A DNA stretch of 34,562 nt, taken from an uncultured Lachnospiraceae bacterium. Its GTDB lineage: Bacteria > Bacillota > Clostridia > Lachnospirales > Lachnospiraceae. Below, piece by piece: positions 1-8,326 of this stretch. A model generated the notes under the pieces. That model was not told the DNA's origin. It did not search any database and saw only the letters and a program-made list of their open reading frames with translations. The position numbers were made by a program, and so were the translations under genes. The stretch spans positions 1 to 34,562 of the forward strand of contig CAJOGB010000008.1 of assembly GCA_905233835.1 (NCBI GenBank), given 5' to 3'. Position 1 is the stretch's first letter, and every line of letters starts with the position of its first letter.

Positions 1-161
1 CGTTCCTTATAAATACAGCATCTAAACTGTGCATGGGGACCCTGAATCAATCTCTCGGGTATAAACTCTCTTTCTTCTTCCAATCGATCCTCAAAAGCAA
101 GGCGAGCAACTTCACGAAGGACTTCGTGTTTGATTTTAATCACACCTTCATCAGCGTACAT
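1..161 (-). CDS. Probable [FeFe]-hydrogenase-type iron-sulfur protein, N-terminal fragment cut by window edge
   Basis: This is an open frame shorter than the ORF-track limit. It starts at an ATG (159-161) and runs off the left edge after 53 codons. A GGAG sits about 7 bases upstream of the ATG. The peptide begins MYADEGVIKIKHEVLREVAR and continues to a QFRCCIYKER stretch. From memory, that start followed by FRCC(I/V)YKER resembles the N-terminus of monomeric clostridial [FeFe]-hydrogenase large-subunit-like proteins, which carry ferredoxin-type clusters before the H-cluster domain. Only the N-terminus is visible, so no cluster-binding or H-cluster motif can be checked. It is co-directional with the two diguanylate cyclases upstream, with a 29-base gap. 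The call rests on family recall and could be wrong in detail; that it is a real coding region is well supported by the ribosome binding site and uninterrupted frame. Confidence 0.55.
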   Translation of the reverse strand, partial: MYADEGVIKIKHEVLREVARLAFEDRLEEEREFIPERLIQGPHAQFRCCIYKE

Positions 162-190
162 TCTTTTTCTCCGTTTCTATTTTATTTTAA

Positions 191-1873
191 TCAAATGTCA
201 CCCGCTTTTTTGATTTTAAGCTTCATTTGATACATCTTTTCATCCGCCATACGATACAAATGCTCGGCATCCTCATTCGGTGCCTCCGATTTTGAAACCA
301 TACCGTAAGCGGCTCCGATATCAAACTCCAAGTCTTTGGCTGACTCATGATTCAAACGGGAAAGTTTCACCAATGCATGTTCCAGTTTGTTCTTATCACC
401 CGTGGAAACCACCACGAACTCATCTCCGCCCATTCGAATCAAATAATCACCGTCATCGAAAGACTCCTTAAGATTGTTTGCAAAGGTCGTAAGGAGCAAA
501 TCCCCCTTACTGTGTCCGTAGGTGTCGTTAACGGTTTTCAAACCGTTTAAGTCCATATTGATAATGGTAAAGTTTTCGTTGGAACGATTTAACTCTTCAA
601 ACAACTCCTCGCAACGGGCACGGTTGTAAAGTCCCGTCAAAGGATCGTGAAAAGCCAAACGCATCAGATTTTTTTGACTTTCTTCTTCCACAATACGATT
701 GTATATGTAGAACAAATAGCTCATAGCCAAAAACAGTATAAATACCAGGGCCCCTAATGGCAATAGGGAATTTGACAGGTTTTGATCGTTCGCAAGGAAG
801 TATTTTTGTATGATAAAACGAATTAAATCTACCCCGCCTGTGGCAAAGAGTACGAAGAATCCAATATTTAAAACCTTATCGGATGCATTCATATCGCCAA
901 GGGGTTTCCAACCTGCGATAACGATAATCACTAGAGACATGGCCATAATCAAATGAAATACTCCAAGAGTCTTACAATAATGAGCAATGTTTGTATAATG
1001 AAGAATCGGAGCAACCACTGCATAGACAATACAAGCAATCAAACTGAATCGCAGCAGCATAATCTTCCATTTTTCACTGTCCCTCCGAAGGGAAAAGATC
1101 TGAACCAAAAGAGGAATGATTGCCAAAAACAGCGTCTCGTATTCAATCTTAGTATTTATCGCCAGATTCGTAGAAAAAATCTGCATGGTTTTCGTAGAGC
1201 AAAGAGACCAAAGACCGATCAAAAAAGAAAAGGCCCCCAACCAAACCACACTTGAGATACTGGAGCCCTGTATAATACCGGCCACAGACATTAATAAAAA
1301 GATGATTCCGCAAACAACCAAAAAGATCCTGATAAAGAATCTGAGCATATGTTGTCTTGCAAAGCAAGAAATCAGATACTGAGACGAAAAAATCTGCACC
1401 ATGGGAATGCTGGAGAAAGAATCGTCCTCACAGGAGGAAATCGTAATCTGAATCTGTTTGCCGCCTGCATGTTCAGGAAGTGCAATAAAATGATATCCGC
1501 TTCCCACCATCTTTCCCACATCATTGAGTTCTCTTCCGTAGGAATAAAACTTCTTTCCGTCCACAAACACATCCACGGTAGACAAATACACCAAAAGTGC
1601 AACGGAAGAACGTTTATCGATGTTTTCCGGAATCTGATTGATTAAAACAATAGAATCTCCGTCATTCATAATATGGGGAAACTTATACTGACTTAGCGTT
1701 ACATCTTCATGACGCTGCCCGTCCTGAATCACGGTCCAACCCTCATCAAAATCCGTTACATATGTCATTTCACGTCCAAAATAAAACACGCAAATAACAA
1801 ATACGATGGTAAGGATTACCAGTATTTCCACGGAAAGACGTATGAATCTGTGTGCTGCTTTTTCATTTTTCAT
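191..1873 (-). CDS. 7TM-type membrane diguanylate cyclase (GGDEF), tandem copy 2
   Basis: This 560-residue membrane protein is predicted to make c-di-GMP from two GTP. It has one N-terminal transmembrane segment (about residues 12-32) and an extracytoplasmic region (about 33-175) with a beta-rich VDGKKFYSYGRE stretch. About seven hydrophobic segments (178-395) follow, laid out like 7TMR-DISM receptors, then a cytoplasmic GGDEF domain (about 400-560). The catalytic RMGGDEF motif is intact at about 482-486, and DPLTGLYNR marks the domain start. The position of the inhibitory RxxD site reads DDGD, so product inhibition is probably absent. Its ATG lies one base after the stop of the upstream paralogue, with an AAGGA inside that gene, so the two are translationally close. 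The ligand is unknown. Architecture confidence is high; the exact sensory family is inferred. Confidence 0.9.
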   Translation of the reverse strand: MKNEKAAHRFIRLSVEILVILTIVFVICVFYFGREMTYVTDFDEGWTVIQDGQRHEDVTLSQYKFPHIMNDGDSIVLINQIPENIDKRSSVALLVYLSTVDVFVDGKKFYSYGRELNDVGKMVGSGYHFIALPEHAGGKQIQITISSCEDDSFSSIPMVQIFSSQYLISCFARQHMLRFFIRIFLVVCGIIFLLMSVAGIIQGSSISSVVWLGAFSFLIGLWSLCSTKTMQIFSTNLAINTKIEYETLFLAIIPLLVQIFSLRRDSEKWKIMLLRFSLIACIVYAVVAPILHYTNIAHYCKTLGVFHLIMAMSLVIIVIAGWKPLGDMNASDKVLNIGFFVLFATGGVDLIRFIIQKYFLANDQNLSNSLLPLGALVFILFLAMSYLFYIYNRIVEEESQKNLMRLAFHDPLTGLYNRARCEELFEELNRSNENFTIINMDLNGLKTVNDTYGHSKGDLLLTTFANNLKESFDDGDYLIRMGGDEFVVVSTGDKNKLEHALVKLSRLNHESAKDLEFDIGAAYGMVSKSEAPNEDAEHLYRMADEKMYQMKLKIKKAGDI

Positions 1874-1874
1874 T

Positions 1875-3617
1875 TTAAACTCTGCGTCCTTTTTTGCTCA
1901 AACGTTTCATTTCATACATGCGCTCATCGGCTATGCGGAATACCTGCTCGCTCTTTGGCTCATAGATTTCCGAACTTCCCGCGATACCGTACGCGGCATC
2001 GATTTCCAATCCCGTTTCCTTTTTATACTTTTCGAGATTCTTAAAATAGATAGCCATCAACTCATTTTCCGTAGGAATGCTTTTTCCTTCGATAATGGTT
2101 AAGAACTCGTCTCCTCCCATTCGCATGGATTTTCCATACTCTGAAAAACTCTCAAGCAACACCTTTCCGAAGGATGAAATAAGAAGATCCCCGGCCGCAT
2201 GTCCTTTTTCATCGTTTAACTTCTTTAATCCGTTTAAATCAAAATCGATAAACAAGTAATTGGGCTGTTCTTTTTTATCCAATTCTTTAAAAATCTCTTC
2301 GCATTCCAAGCGATTAAAAAGTCCCGTAAGAGCATCCTTATATACCATGGAAGCTAACGCGTCCTGCTGAGATTTGGAAAGGACTTCGTCATACAAATGC
2401 ACAGCATAACTGACAAGAAGAGCGATCACAAATGCGATTAATGCCACCGGAGTCAGTATATTGGACATTCGAGGCATTCCTCTGCTGATATAGTTTCCGT
2501 TAATATATTCAAAGATTAACCAAAAGCCCGCCAAAGAAACACATGCCAAAGCATAATGATAAATCTTTTCACCCTTATTCATCTTATTGATGTCATTTAC
2601 TCCCACAAAAAGCATAACCGCACAATCAAATGCAGCTAAGATGTAAAACAATAATACGGTCTGCGGATAATGCACCATATTGGAATAATGCAAAGAACCG
2701 ATAATCAAATTGAAGACAATGTTGATAATCATGGTACTTCGAATAGTATTTTTTTGATCCTCAGTTAAATTCTCGCGAATCTTTATGTTATATCCCAAAA
2801 GCGGCAAGAAAGATAATTCCATAAGGAAAAATTCCATGGAAGAATTCGTAGCAACCGGCGTGCCCAAAAGAAGCATAATTTTATGCGAACACATACACCA
2901 CATACCAGCCATAAAAGAAAAGACGCCGATTAAAAACAATCGGAAATAATCATTGTTTAAATAGGTGTAGGCCAAACTTACAATGGTAATAATCAGTCCC
3001 AACACAACCAAAAAAACACTGGTAAAAATGCCAAAGACGTTTTCGTCTACAAAAGTGGAATAGGCAGTTTGTGTGGAGGTAAGTTCCAAATCCGGAACGG
3101 AAGAAATCGCATTCTTTTCCAAACTTTTAAAATGAATGGTAAGAAGATGATTTCCTCGATAATTCGGAATGGTCACAAAATAATATCCCATTCCCATGTA
3201 GGGATTTACTTTACCTTCCTCCGGCTTTACCTCATAAATAAGTTCATCATCAAAATACACTTCCATGGCACAAAGTCTGTCATAAACGCGCAATGTGGAG
3301 TCATGCAACATATTCTCTGAAAGCATACGTGACATGGTCAATTCTTCAATATTTGAGTCTAAATCTCTTGTAAATCGGAATTCGTTAATACTTGCATTGG
3401 TAAACAGCGTTTCGTCGATTTTGATGTCCCAGCCTTCCGTGATATCATACACGGTTCCCTGGCGATCCGCATTTTTAAAGATCAACCAAAAGGTAAACAG
3501 CAAAGACACAACCACCGCTGCTTCAACAACTGATAATAGAATTTTAGATAAGCTTCTTTTCTTCATTTTCCCCATACTACCCCAATGTTTCCCTTTGGAA
3601 AACATTATATCATTCAA
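1875..3617 (-). CDS. 7TM-type membrane diguanylate cyclase (GGDEF), tandem copy 1
   Basis: This 580-residue protein has the same layout as its downstream neighbour: one N-terminal transmembrane segment, an extracytoplasmic beta-rich region ending near the YFVTIPNYRG stretch, about seven membrane segments and a C-terminal GGDEF domain. RMGGDEF is intact at about 501-505 and DALTGLFNR marks the domain start. No RxxD inhibitory site precedes it (SEYG occupies that position). Conserved positions shared with copy 2 include the WDIKID/WTVIQD region, the VDG/FDD hairpin and AAYG near the end. The pair therefore looks like an old tandem duplication, with ligand-binding regions diverged more than the cyclase. 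The annotated ATG has AAGGG five bases upstream; later Met codons at 3575 and 3566 follow G-rich stretches and are alternatives. It lies 15 bases after the J-domain gene. Confidence 0.9.
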   Translation of the reverse strand: MNDIMFSKGKHWGSMGKMKKRSLSKILLSVVEAAVVVSLLFTFWLIFKNADRQGTVYDITEGWDIKIDETLFTNASINEFRFTRDLDSNIEELTMSRMLSENMLHDSTLRVYDRLCAMEVYFDDELIYEVKPEEGKVNPYMGMGYYFVTIPNYRGNHLLTIHFKSLEKNAISSVPDLELTSTQTAYSTFVDENVFGIFTSVFLVVLGLIITIVSLAYTYLNNDYFRLFLIGVFSFMAGMWCMCSHKIMLLLGTPVATNSSMEFFLMELSFLPLLGYNIKIRENLTEDQKNTIRSTMIINIVFNLIIGSLHYSNMVHYPQTVLLFYILAAFDCAVMLFVGVNDINKMNKGEKIYHYALACVSLAGFWLIFEYINGNYISRGMPRMSNILTPVALIAFVIALLVSYAVHLYDEVLSKSQQDALASMVYKDALTGLFNRLECEEIFKELDKKEQPNYLFIDFDLNGLKKLNDEKGHAAGDLLISSFGKVLLESFSEYGKSMRMGGDEFLTIIEGKSIPTENELMAIYFKNLEKYKKETGLEIDAAYGIAGSSEIYEPKSEQVFRIADERMYEMKRLSKKGRRV

Positions 3618-3632
3618 GCCCTTAATAGAAAA

Positions 3633-4142
3633 CTACATATTCCCCTTTAAATAGGCTTCGATAATCTGTGCCGTCACTTCCGCAGCCCGATGTGCATGGA
3701 TGCGATCCATGGTCTCTTCAAAAACCTTGTTCTGACGATATTGGGAAAGCTCCTTTTTCATCGCCTTTTTCTCTTCTTCGGCACGCTTTTCCATACGTTT
3801 TTCTTGACGCACATGTTCCGCACGCACCTTTCGTTTAAAGGAAAGTTCCGTCAAATCTTCTTTCGATCCAAATACCTTCGGCCCGCTGTATCTTCGAACG
3901 TTATCGGAAGATGCCGGCGCTTCGTAAACCGGCTTTGCAGGCTCCGGATTCTCCATATGCTCCATCAAATAATCGTATGCGCCTTGGACATCATAGTACT
4001 GCCAAGTCACATCCTCGTTTGGATGCTCGTCCGGGTGATACTTTCGAACCAGTTTTTTATATGCACTTTTAATCTGATCTTTGGTGGCATCCTTCGGTAA
4101 TCCCAAGACCAAAAGTGCCTCAATTTTTGATGAAAAGCCCAA
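3633..4142 (-). CDS. J-domain (DnaJ-type) co-chaperone-like protein
   Basis: The 169-residue protein has an N-terminal J domain (about residues 9-65) with the HPD motif (KYHPDEHP) that stimulates Hsp70 ATPase. The rest is strongly charged (KAMKKELSQY and similar) and likely helical or coiled. There is no Gly/Phe region, zinc domain or C-terminal substrate domain, so it is not the general chaperone DnaJ but a short J-protein that probably directs DnaK to a specific client. The start is TTG at 4140-4142, chosen because AGGGAG lies about nine bases upstream and the frame begins exactly there. It begins four bases after the folC stop and is followed at 15 bases by the first GGDEF gene, so it is probably expressed with both. 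The client is unknown. Confidence 0.85.
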   Translation of the reverse strand: MGFSSKIEALLVLGLPKDATKDQIKSAYKKLVRKYHPDEHPNEDVTWQYYDVQGAYDYLMEHMENPEPAKPVYEAPASSDNVRRYSGPKVFGSKEDLTELSFKRKVRAEHVRQEKRMEKRAEEEKKAMKKELSQYRQNKVFEETMDRIHAHRAAEVTAQIIEAYLKGNM

Positions 4143-4145
4143 GTT

Positions 4146-5348
4146 TTATTTCTCCCTAAAAAGCTCCAACACTTCCCCGATAAAGTACAAGGAACCGAAA
4201 ATCACTATCTTTTCCGGGAATTTTTTTGCACCGGAAATCGCTTCACTTATTTTATCATATTCACAGGCTTCCACTCCATAGGATTCAATGGTTTTTGCCA
4301 ATTCTTCCGCATTTAATGCCCGTTCGGAATCTACGGTAACGGTTAAAAAGCGAGTGGCAAAAGGAAGGATGGTCTGTATCATGGACGCATAGTCCTTATC
4401 CGCCAAAACTCCAAAAATAAAGGTAAACTTTTCATCCGGATAAAGGGTATCCAAACTCTTTTTTAATGCGTACACACCCTGGGGATTATGGGCACCGTCC
4501 AAAAGAATAAAAGGATTCTTTGAAATCACATCCATTCGTCCCGGCCATCTGGCTTTCTTCAGTCCGGAAATAATATCAAACTCCTCTTCCAAAAGTCGGA
4601 TCGCCGCCACCGCATTTTTCGCATTTTCAATTTGATACGGAGGAAACCGAAGCAATCGAAGTTCCTCTGTAGAAACCTCTTCCGCAAAAAAATAGGGTAC
4701 GTTTTTTTCTTCGCAGGTTTGGATGATGACATCCCGCGCTTCCACATCCATATCTCCGATTACGGTCTGGGTTCCTTCTCGAATAATTCCCGCTTTATTC
4801 TTTGCGATTTCGGCTAAAGAATTTCCCAAAACCGCCTCATGATCGAATCCGATATTTGTAATCACGGAAACGATGGGAACCTTCGATACCGCTCTGGTGG
4901 AATCATAGGTTCCTCCCAATCCCGTTTCCAAAACCACATAATCACATTCCTGCTCTTTGTAGTATAAAAGTGCCATACAAAGTGCAATATCAAACATGGT
5001 AGGCTCCACATTTTTTTCTTTGCAAAGCAAAAGTAGTCTCTCACCGATGCGAACCACATCTTCTCTGGGAATTCTGGAAAAAGTTCCCTCTTTTCCGATT
5101 CGAATACGCTCGCGGAAGGAAATCAAATGGGGAGATGTAAACAGTCCTACCTTCTTTTGCCCCGCCAAGACGGATGCCGTGTTCATGGCGGTGGATCCCT
5201 TTCCGTTGGTTCCTGCGATATGAATGATTTCAAACGCTTCTTCCGGATTTCCCAAATAGGATAAAAGTTCCTCGTAAATCTCAAATCCCGTCTTTTTCCC
5301 GAAGCGTCGCATGGATTCGATTTTTTTAACAATTTCTTCGTAAGTCAT
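4146..5348 (-). CDS. folC: Folylpolyglutamate synthase / dihydrofolate synthase
   Basis: This 400-residue cytoplasmic Mur-ligase-family enzyme adds glutamate to dihydropteroate and/or folates with ATP. Visible family motifs include the P-loop GTNGKGSTA (about 45-53), ETGLGG, TNIGFDHEAVLGN, KAGIIREG and LLDGAHNPQG. Length is typical. The loop after ETGLGG reads TYDSTRA rather than the common RLDATN, a modest variation. The start ATG (5346-5348) has AGGGTG about five bases upstream. An intrinsic terminator lies just upstream between degV and folC, leaving little room for a separate promoter, so folC and its followers may depend on read-through. The next gene starts four bases after its stop. 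Confidence 0.93.
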   Translation of the reverse strand: MTYEEIVKKIESMRRFGKKTGFEIYEELLSYLGNPEEAFEIIHIAGTNGKGSTAMNTASVLAGQKKVGLFTSPHLISFRERIRIGKEGTFSRIPREDVVRIGERLLLLCKEKNVEPTMFDIALCMALLYYKEQECDYVVLETGLGGTYDSTRAVSKVPIVSVITNIGFDHEAVLGNSLAEIAKNKAGIIREGTQTVIGDMDVEARDVIIQTCEEKNVPYFFAEEVSTEELRLLRFPPYQIENAKNAVAAIRLLEEEFDIISGLKKARWPGRMDVISKNPFILLDGAHNPQGVYALKKSLDTLYPDEKFTFIFGVLADKDYASMIQTILPFATRFLTVTVDSERALNAEELAKTIESYGVEACEYDKISEAISGAKKFPEKIVIFGSLYFIGEVLELFREK

Positions 5349-5362
5349 TATTTCACCCTAAT

Positions 5363-5401
5363 AGAAAATACGGTATGAAATCTGCTTTATTTCATACCGT
5401 A
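5363..5401 (-). terminator. Intrinsic terminator between degV and folC
   Basis: On the minus strand a perfect 13-bp stem (TACGGTATGAAAT with its complement, loop of 7) is followed by TTTTCTATT. It lies just after the degV stop and about 15 bases before the folC ribosome binding site. Confidence 0.85.
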
Positions 5402-5414
5402 AATCATACTCAAA

Positions 5415-6254
5415 TTAAACTACCATGATGATGCCGCCGTCATTGGCATACATACTGGAAACCCCGTTGGTATCCACCACGATAATATCTTTAAATGAAG
5501 CCTTCGATTCCACGATTTCTTTTAACATAGCCGCCGTATTCGGGCAATTGCAATGAGAAATCGCAAGCACACGCTCCTTTGTATTTTCCGTCACTTCCAT
5601 CATGCACTCCGCCATCTTTTCCAGGGCTTTTTTCATACCTCTGGCCTGTGCCAACTGCTGGATGCTTCCAATCTCGGTAGATCCCATAATCGGCTTAATG
5701 TTAAGCGTATTTGCAATCATGGATTTTAAATTGGAAAGACGACCGGCTTTTCGAAGGGTCTCCAAACTTTCCAACACAAAAAACGTATGCTGGCTTTCAA
5801 TGTACTTATCCGTCTCTTCAATCACTTCTTCGAAGCTTAAGCCCGCTTCTTCCAGTTCCGCGATTTTCTTTCCGATTAAGGTCTGACCAATGGATGCGGA
5901 TTTGGAATCAAACACATGAATCTGTACATCCTCTTCGTCTTCCTCAAACAGGTTCTTCGCCAAAACTGCACTGTTATAGGAACCGGACAATTGGGCGGAA
6001 AGCGTAATAATATAAACGCGATCTGCATCCTCCATCTCCGCCATATACGCAGACGGCGAAGGACAAGCGGATTTCGGAGCACCTTCGTACTCTTCCACAC
6101 GTCTTAAAAACTCCGCCTGATCAAAAGAGGCGTCGTCTAAAATAGACCAGTCACCGACTTCTAATGTAAGCGGCACATTGGCAAAGTGCGCGTTATTTTT
6201 CATTTCGTCAAACAGCTCACCGCAGCTGTCAATTACTATCTTATACATACCCAT
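5415..6254 (-). CDS. DegV family fatty-acid-binding protein
   Basis: The protein starts MGMYKIVIDSCGEL, a DegV/FakB-like opening. The N-terminal DegV core contains the VYIITLSAQLSGSYNSA segment, which in this family contacts the lipid carboxyl group, and later FVLESLETLRKAGRLS and IGSIQQLAQARGM, typical of the C-terminal lobe. The family binds fatty acids and, as FakB, presents them to the kinase FakA; no FakA gene is visible here. The ORF track uses a TTG at 6284 with no ribosome binding site. I prefer the ATG at 6252-6254 or the one at 6246-6248, where the conserved domain begins, though the nearest AAGGGA is about 15 bases away, so the start is uncertain. It overlaps or nearly abuts the DUF5721 gene and is followed by a strong terminator. 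Confidence 0.88.
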   Translation of the reverse strand: MGMYKIVIDSCGELFDEMKNNAHFANVPLTLEVGDWSILDDASFDQAEFLRRVEEYEGAPKSACPSPSAYMAEMEDADRVYIITLSAQLSGSYNSAVLAKNLFEEDEEDVQIHVFDSKSASIGQTLIGKKIAELEEAGLSFEEVIEETDKYIESQHTFFVLESLETLRKAGRLSNLKSMIANTLNIKPIMGSTEIGSIQQLAQARGMKKALEKMAECMMEVTENTKERVLAISHCNCPNTAAMLKEIVESKASFKDIIVVDTNGVSSMYANDGGIIMVV

Positions 6255-6289
6255 AATATTAAAGCATAATCCCTTGTTTTTCAAATAAA

Positions 6290-6781
6290 TTATAGGATTT
6301 CTTCAAAGGAAATTCCCTTTTCGTGAAGGAAATTCTGCACCCATTTTTCCCATGCATCGTTAATACTTTTATCCATGGTAAAAATCTTAAATGCACTGCC
6401 GGTGGTAAGGGTCAATTCCCCGTCTTTAAATCGCACCAGAAACGATAAATTCTCCACATCAAAGGGTTGAAGCGTACTTTCCGTCTCATCCAAAAAACCT
6501 TCCAATTCCTTAGACGGAAGCAAAAACATAAAGGTAAAACTCTCCGGTGTTTTTGTGCCCTTTATCATTTCAAGGCAAATGGGACGAAGCACTCCGTAGG
6601 TCACATATCCACGCTCATCAAGTTCCTCCTCCGAAAAAAATCCGGGCGCCGGAGATCCCGTTAAATGAAGGGATGCCTTTCCGGAAATCTTTACCTCGGA
6701 AAGCAAAAAGTTATCAAAGGTATCCTTCGTTAAAATATGCGCCATTACGTTTTTATTATCGAAAAGACGATACACCCGCAT
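6290..6781 (-). CDS. DUF5721 family protein
   Basis: The 163-residue cytoplasmic protein has no signal peptide or membrane segment. It begins MRVYRLFDNKNVMAHIL and contains repeated hydrophobic strands (SLHLTGSPAPGFF, GVLRPICLEMIKG, FTFMFLLPSKE, LSFLVRFKDGELTLTTG). This matches my recollection of DUF5721, a family of unknown function frequent in Lachnospiraceae. Its ATG directly abuts the clpX paralogue stop (TAAATG), and degV follows at once, so it is translated from the same message. Co-occurrence with a ClpX-like unfoldase suggests an adaptor or substrate role, but that is only inference from position. Confidence 0.75.
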   Translation of the reverse strand: MRVYRLFDNKNVMAHILTKDTFDNFLLSEVKISGKASLHLTGSPAPGFFSEEELDERGYVTYGVLRPICLEMIKGTKTPESFTFMFLLPSKELEGFLDETESTLQPFDVENLSFLVRFKDGELTLTTGSAFKIFTMDKSINDAWEKWVQNFLHEKGISFEEIL

Positions 6782-8311
6782 TTAGTTCTCTGCCACCTTT
6801 TGTCTGTTTGCAATCACTCCGATTTCTCTTGGAATAATCTTCGGACCGCCTTTTTTCAAAATATAGTCTTCTGTAATAATTACCGTTCCGATGTTTTCAT
6901 CCTTCGGAATTTCATACATGATATCAAGCATAAACTCTTCGATAATGGAACGAAGGGCTCTGGCACCCAGTTCCTTTTCCTTTGCCAAAGAAGCAATGGC
7001 ACGAAGGGCACCCTCTTCAAATTCCAAGTTTACTTCATCATAACGAAGCAGTTTCTGATACTGTTTTAAAATCGCATTTTTCGGCTCGGTTAAAATACGA
7101 ACCAGCATATCCTCGGAAAGCGTCTCCAAAGAAAATACCACAGGAAGTCTTCCGATAAACTCCGGAATCATACCGAATTTACGTAAATCCTCTGCAGTTG
7201 TACGAGCGAGAATGTTTTCTTCGTTATCGTACTTATCCTTTAAGTCTGCCACGAATCCCATGGAAGAAGACTTATTTAAGCGCTCCTTAATGATATCCGA
7301 AAGTTCCGGAAATGCTCCGCCGCAAATGAACAAAATATTTTTGGTATCGATGGCAGCCATAGGAACCATCGCATTTTTAGATGATGCTCCCACAGGCACT
7401 TCCACTTCCGCACCTTCTAAGAGTTTTAACATTCCCTGCTGAACGGATTCACCGGAAACATCTCTTTGATGAGCGTTTTTCTTCTTTGCAAGCTTGTCAA
7501 TCTCATCAATGAAGATAATACCTTTTTCCGCACGCTCCACATCGTTGTCTGCTGCCGCTAAAAGCTTTGATACCACAGATTCGATATCATCACCGATGTA
7601 TCCCGCCTCCGTAAGAGACGTCGCATCCGTAATGGCAAGGGGCACATCAAGTAGTCTAGCAAGTGTCTTTACCATATAGGTTTTTCCGGAACCTGTAGGT
7701 CCGATCATAAGCATATTGGACTTTTCGATTTCCACACCGTCATCGTCGTCCAAAAGATTTTCAGACTGAATCACACGTTTATAGTGATTAAATACCGCTA
7801 CGGACATTACCTTTTTTGCATAGTCCTGTCCTACCACATGTTCATCCAACTTTGCTTTAATCTCATGTGGTGGCGGAATGTTTTTAATATCGATTACCGG
7901 CGGTTCTTTCTTTTCGTCTTTTTTCTTTTTCTTTTTGATCCGCTGAGAATTGGGAATTCCTCCAAATCCCGCCAAATCCGAAAGATTTAAAAACGAAATA
8001 TTTGGAATGTGATTTGTCACATTCTTTTCGTCGTCTTTTGTATCATCCTCGCCATCTGTCACATTCTCTGCGGGAGAAGATACTTTTCCTCCGAACAAAG
8101 AGTTTATGGAATCCATGCCGAATCCCATATTTGCTACACTGTCAAAAGTCTTTTGTAAACAATCTGGGCAAATATGAAGCCCCGGTGCTACCTGTACCAT
8201 CTTTCCGGCTGTAGACTCCGTTCTGTGGCATACGTAGCAGACGTTTTCATAATCGTCCTTTTTCTCATCCGAATCGTCCAAAGTGTAATTCTTTTCTTCA
8301 TCTAAAGCCAT
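6782..8311 (-). CDS. clpX: ClpX-like AAA+ unfoldase, divergent paralogue
   Basis: This 509-residue protein has the ClpX layout. A zinc-binding domain carries CxxC pairs at C25/C28 and C48/C51. The AAA+ module follows, with Walker A GPTGSGKT (204-211), pore loop GYIG (237-240), Walker B IIFIDEID (265-272), sensor-2 GARALR and the ClpP-docking tripeptide position MGF (351-353, usually IGF). It is about 85 residues longer than E. coli ClpX, mainly through an acidic then poly-lysine linker (about 66-145). Gapless alignment to E. coli ClpX as I remember it places SKN (311-313) where the substrate-recognition RKH loop should be. No clpP or tig gene is adjacent. The ATG has AGGTG at a good distance. 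It lies 15 bases after a GGDEF-EAL gene and abuts DUF5721. It is probably a second, specialised ClpX rather than the housekeeping one. Confidence 0.88.
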   Translation of the reverse strand: MALDEEKNYTLDDSDEKKDDYENVCYVCHRTESTAGKMVQVAPGLHICPDCLQKTFDSVANMGFGMDSINSLFGGKVSSPAENVTDGEDDTKDDEKNVTNHIPNISFLNLSDLAGFGGIPNSQRIKKKKKKDEKKEPPVIDIKNIPPPHEIKAKLDEHVVGQDYAKKVMSVAVFNHYKRVIQSENLLDDDDGVEIEKSNMLMIGPTGSGKTYMVKTLARLLDVPLAITDATSLTEAGYIGDDIESVVSKLLAAADNDVERAEKGIIFIDEIDKLAKKKNAHQRDVSGESVQQGMLKLLEGAEVEVPVGASSKNAMVPMAAIDTKNILFICGGAFPELSDIIKERLNKSSSMGFVADLKDKYDNEENILARTTAEDLRKFGMIPEFIGRLPVVFSLETLSEDMLVRILTEPKNAILKQYQKLLRYDEVNLEFEEGALRAIASLAKEKELGARALRSIIEEFMLDIMYEIPKDENIGTVIITEDYILKKGGPKIIPREIGVIANRQKVAEN

Positions 8312-8326
8312 GTAAACACCTGCTTT

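Noticed and set aside
953-1645. Plus-strand ORFs opposite the 7TM-GGDEF genes, and similar long antisense frames elsewhere (for example 8738-9022, 23229-23494)
   Set aside because: They are shadows of well-supported genes or tRNA with no ribosome binding sites or recognisable domains.
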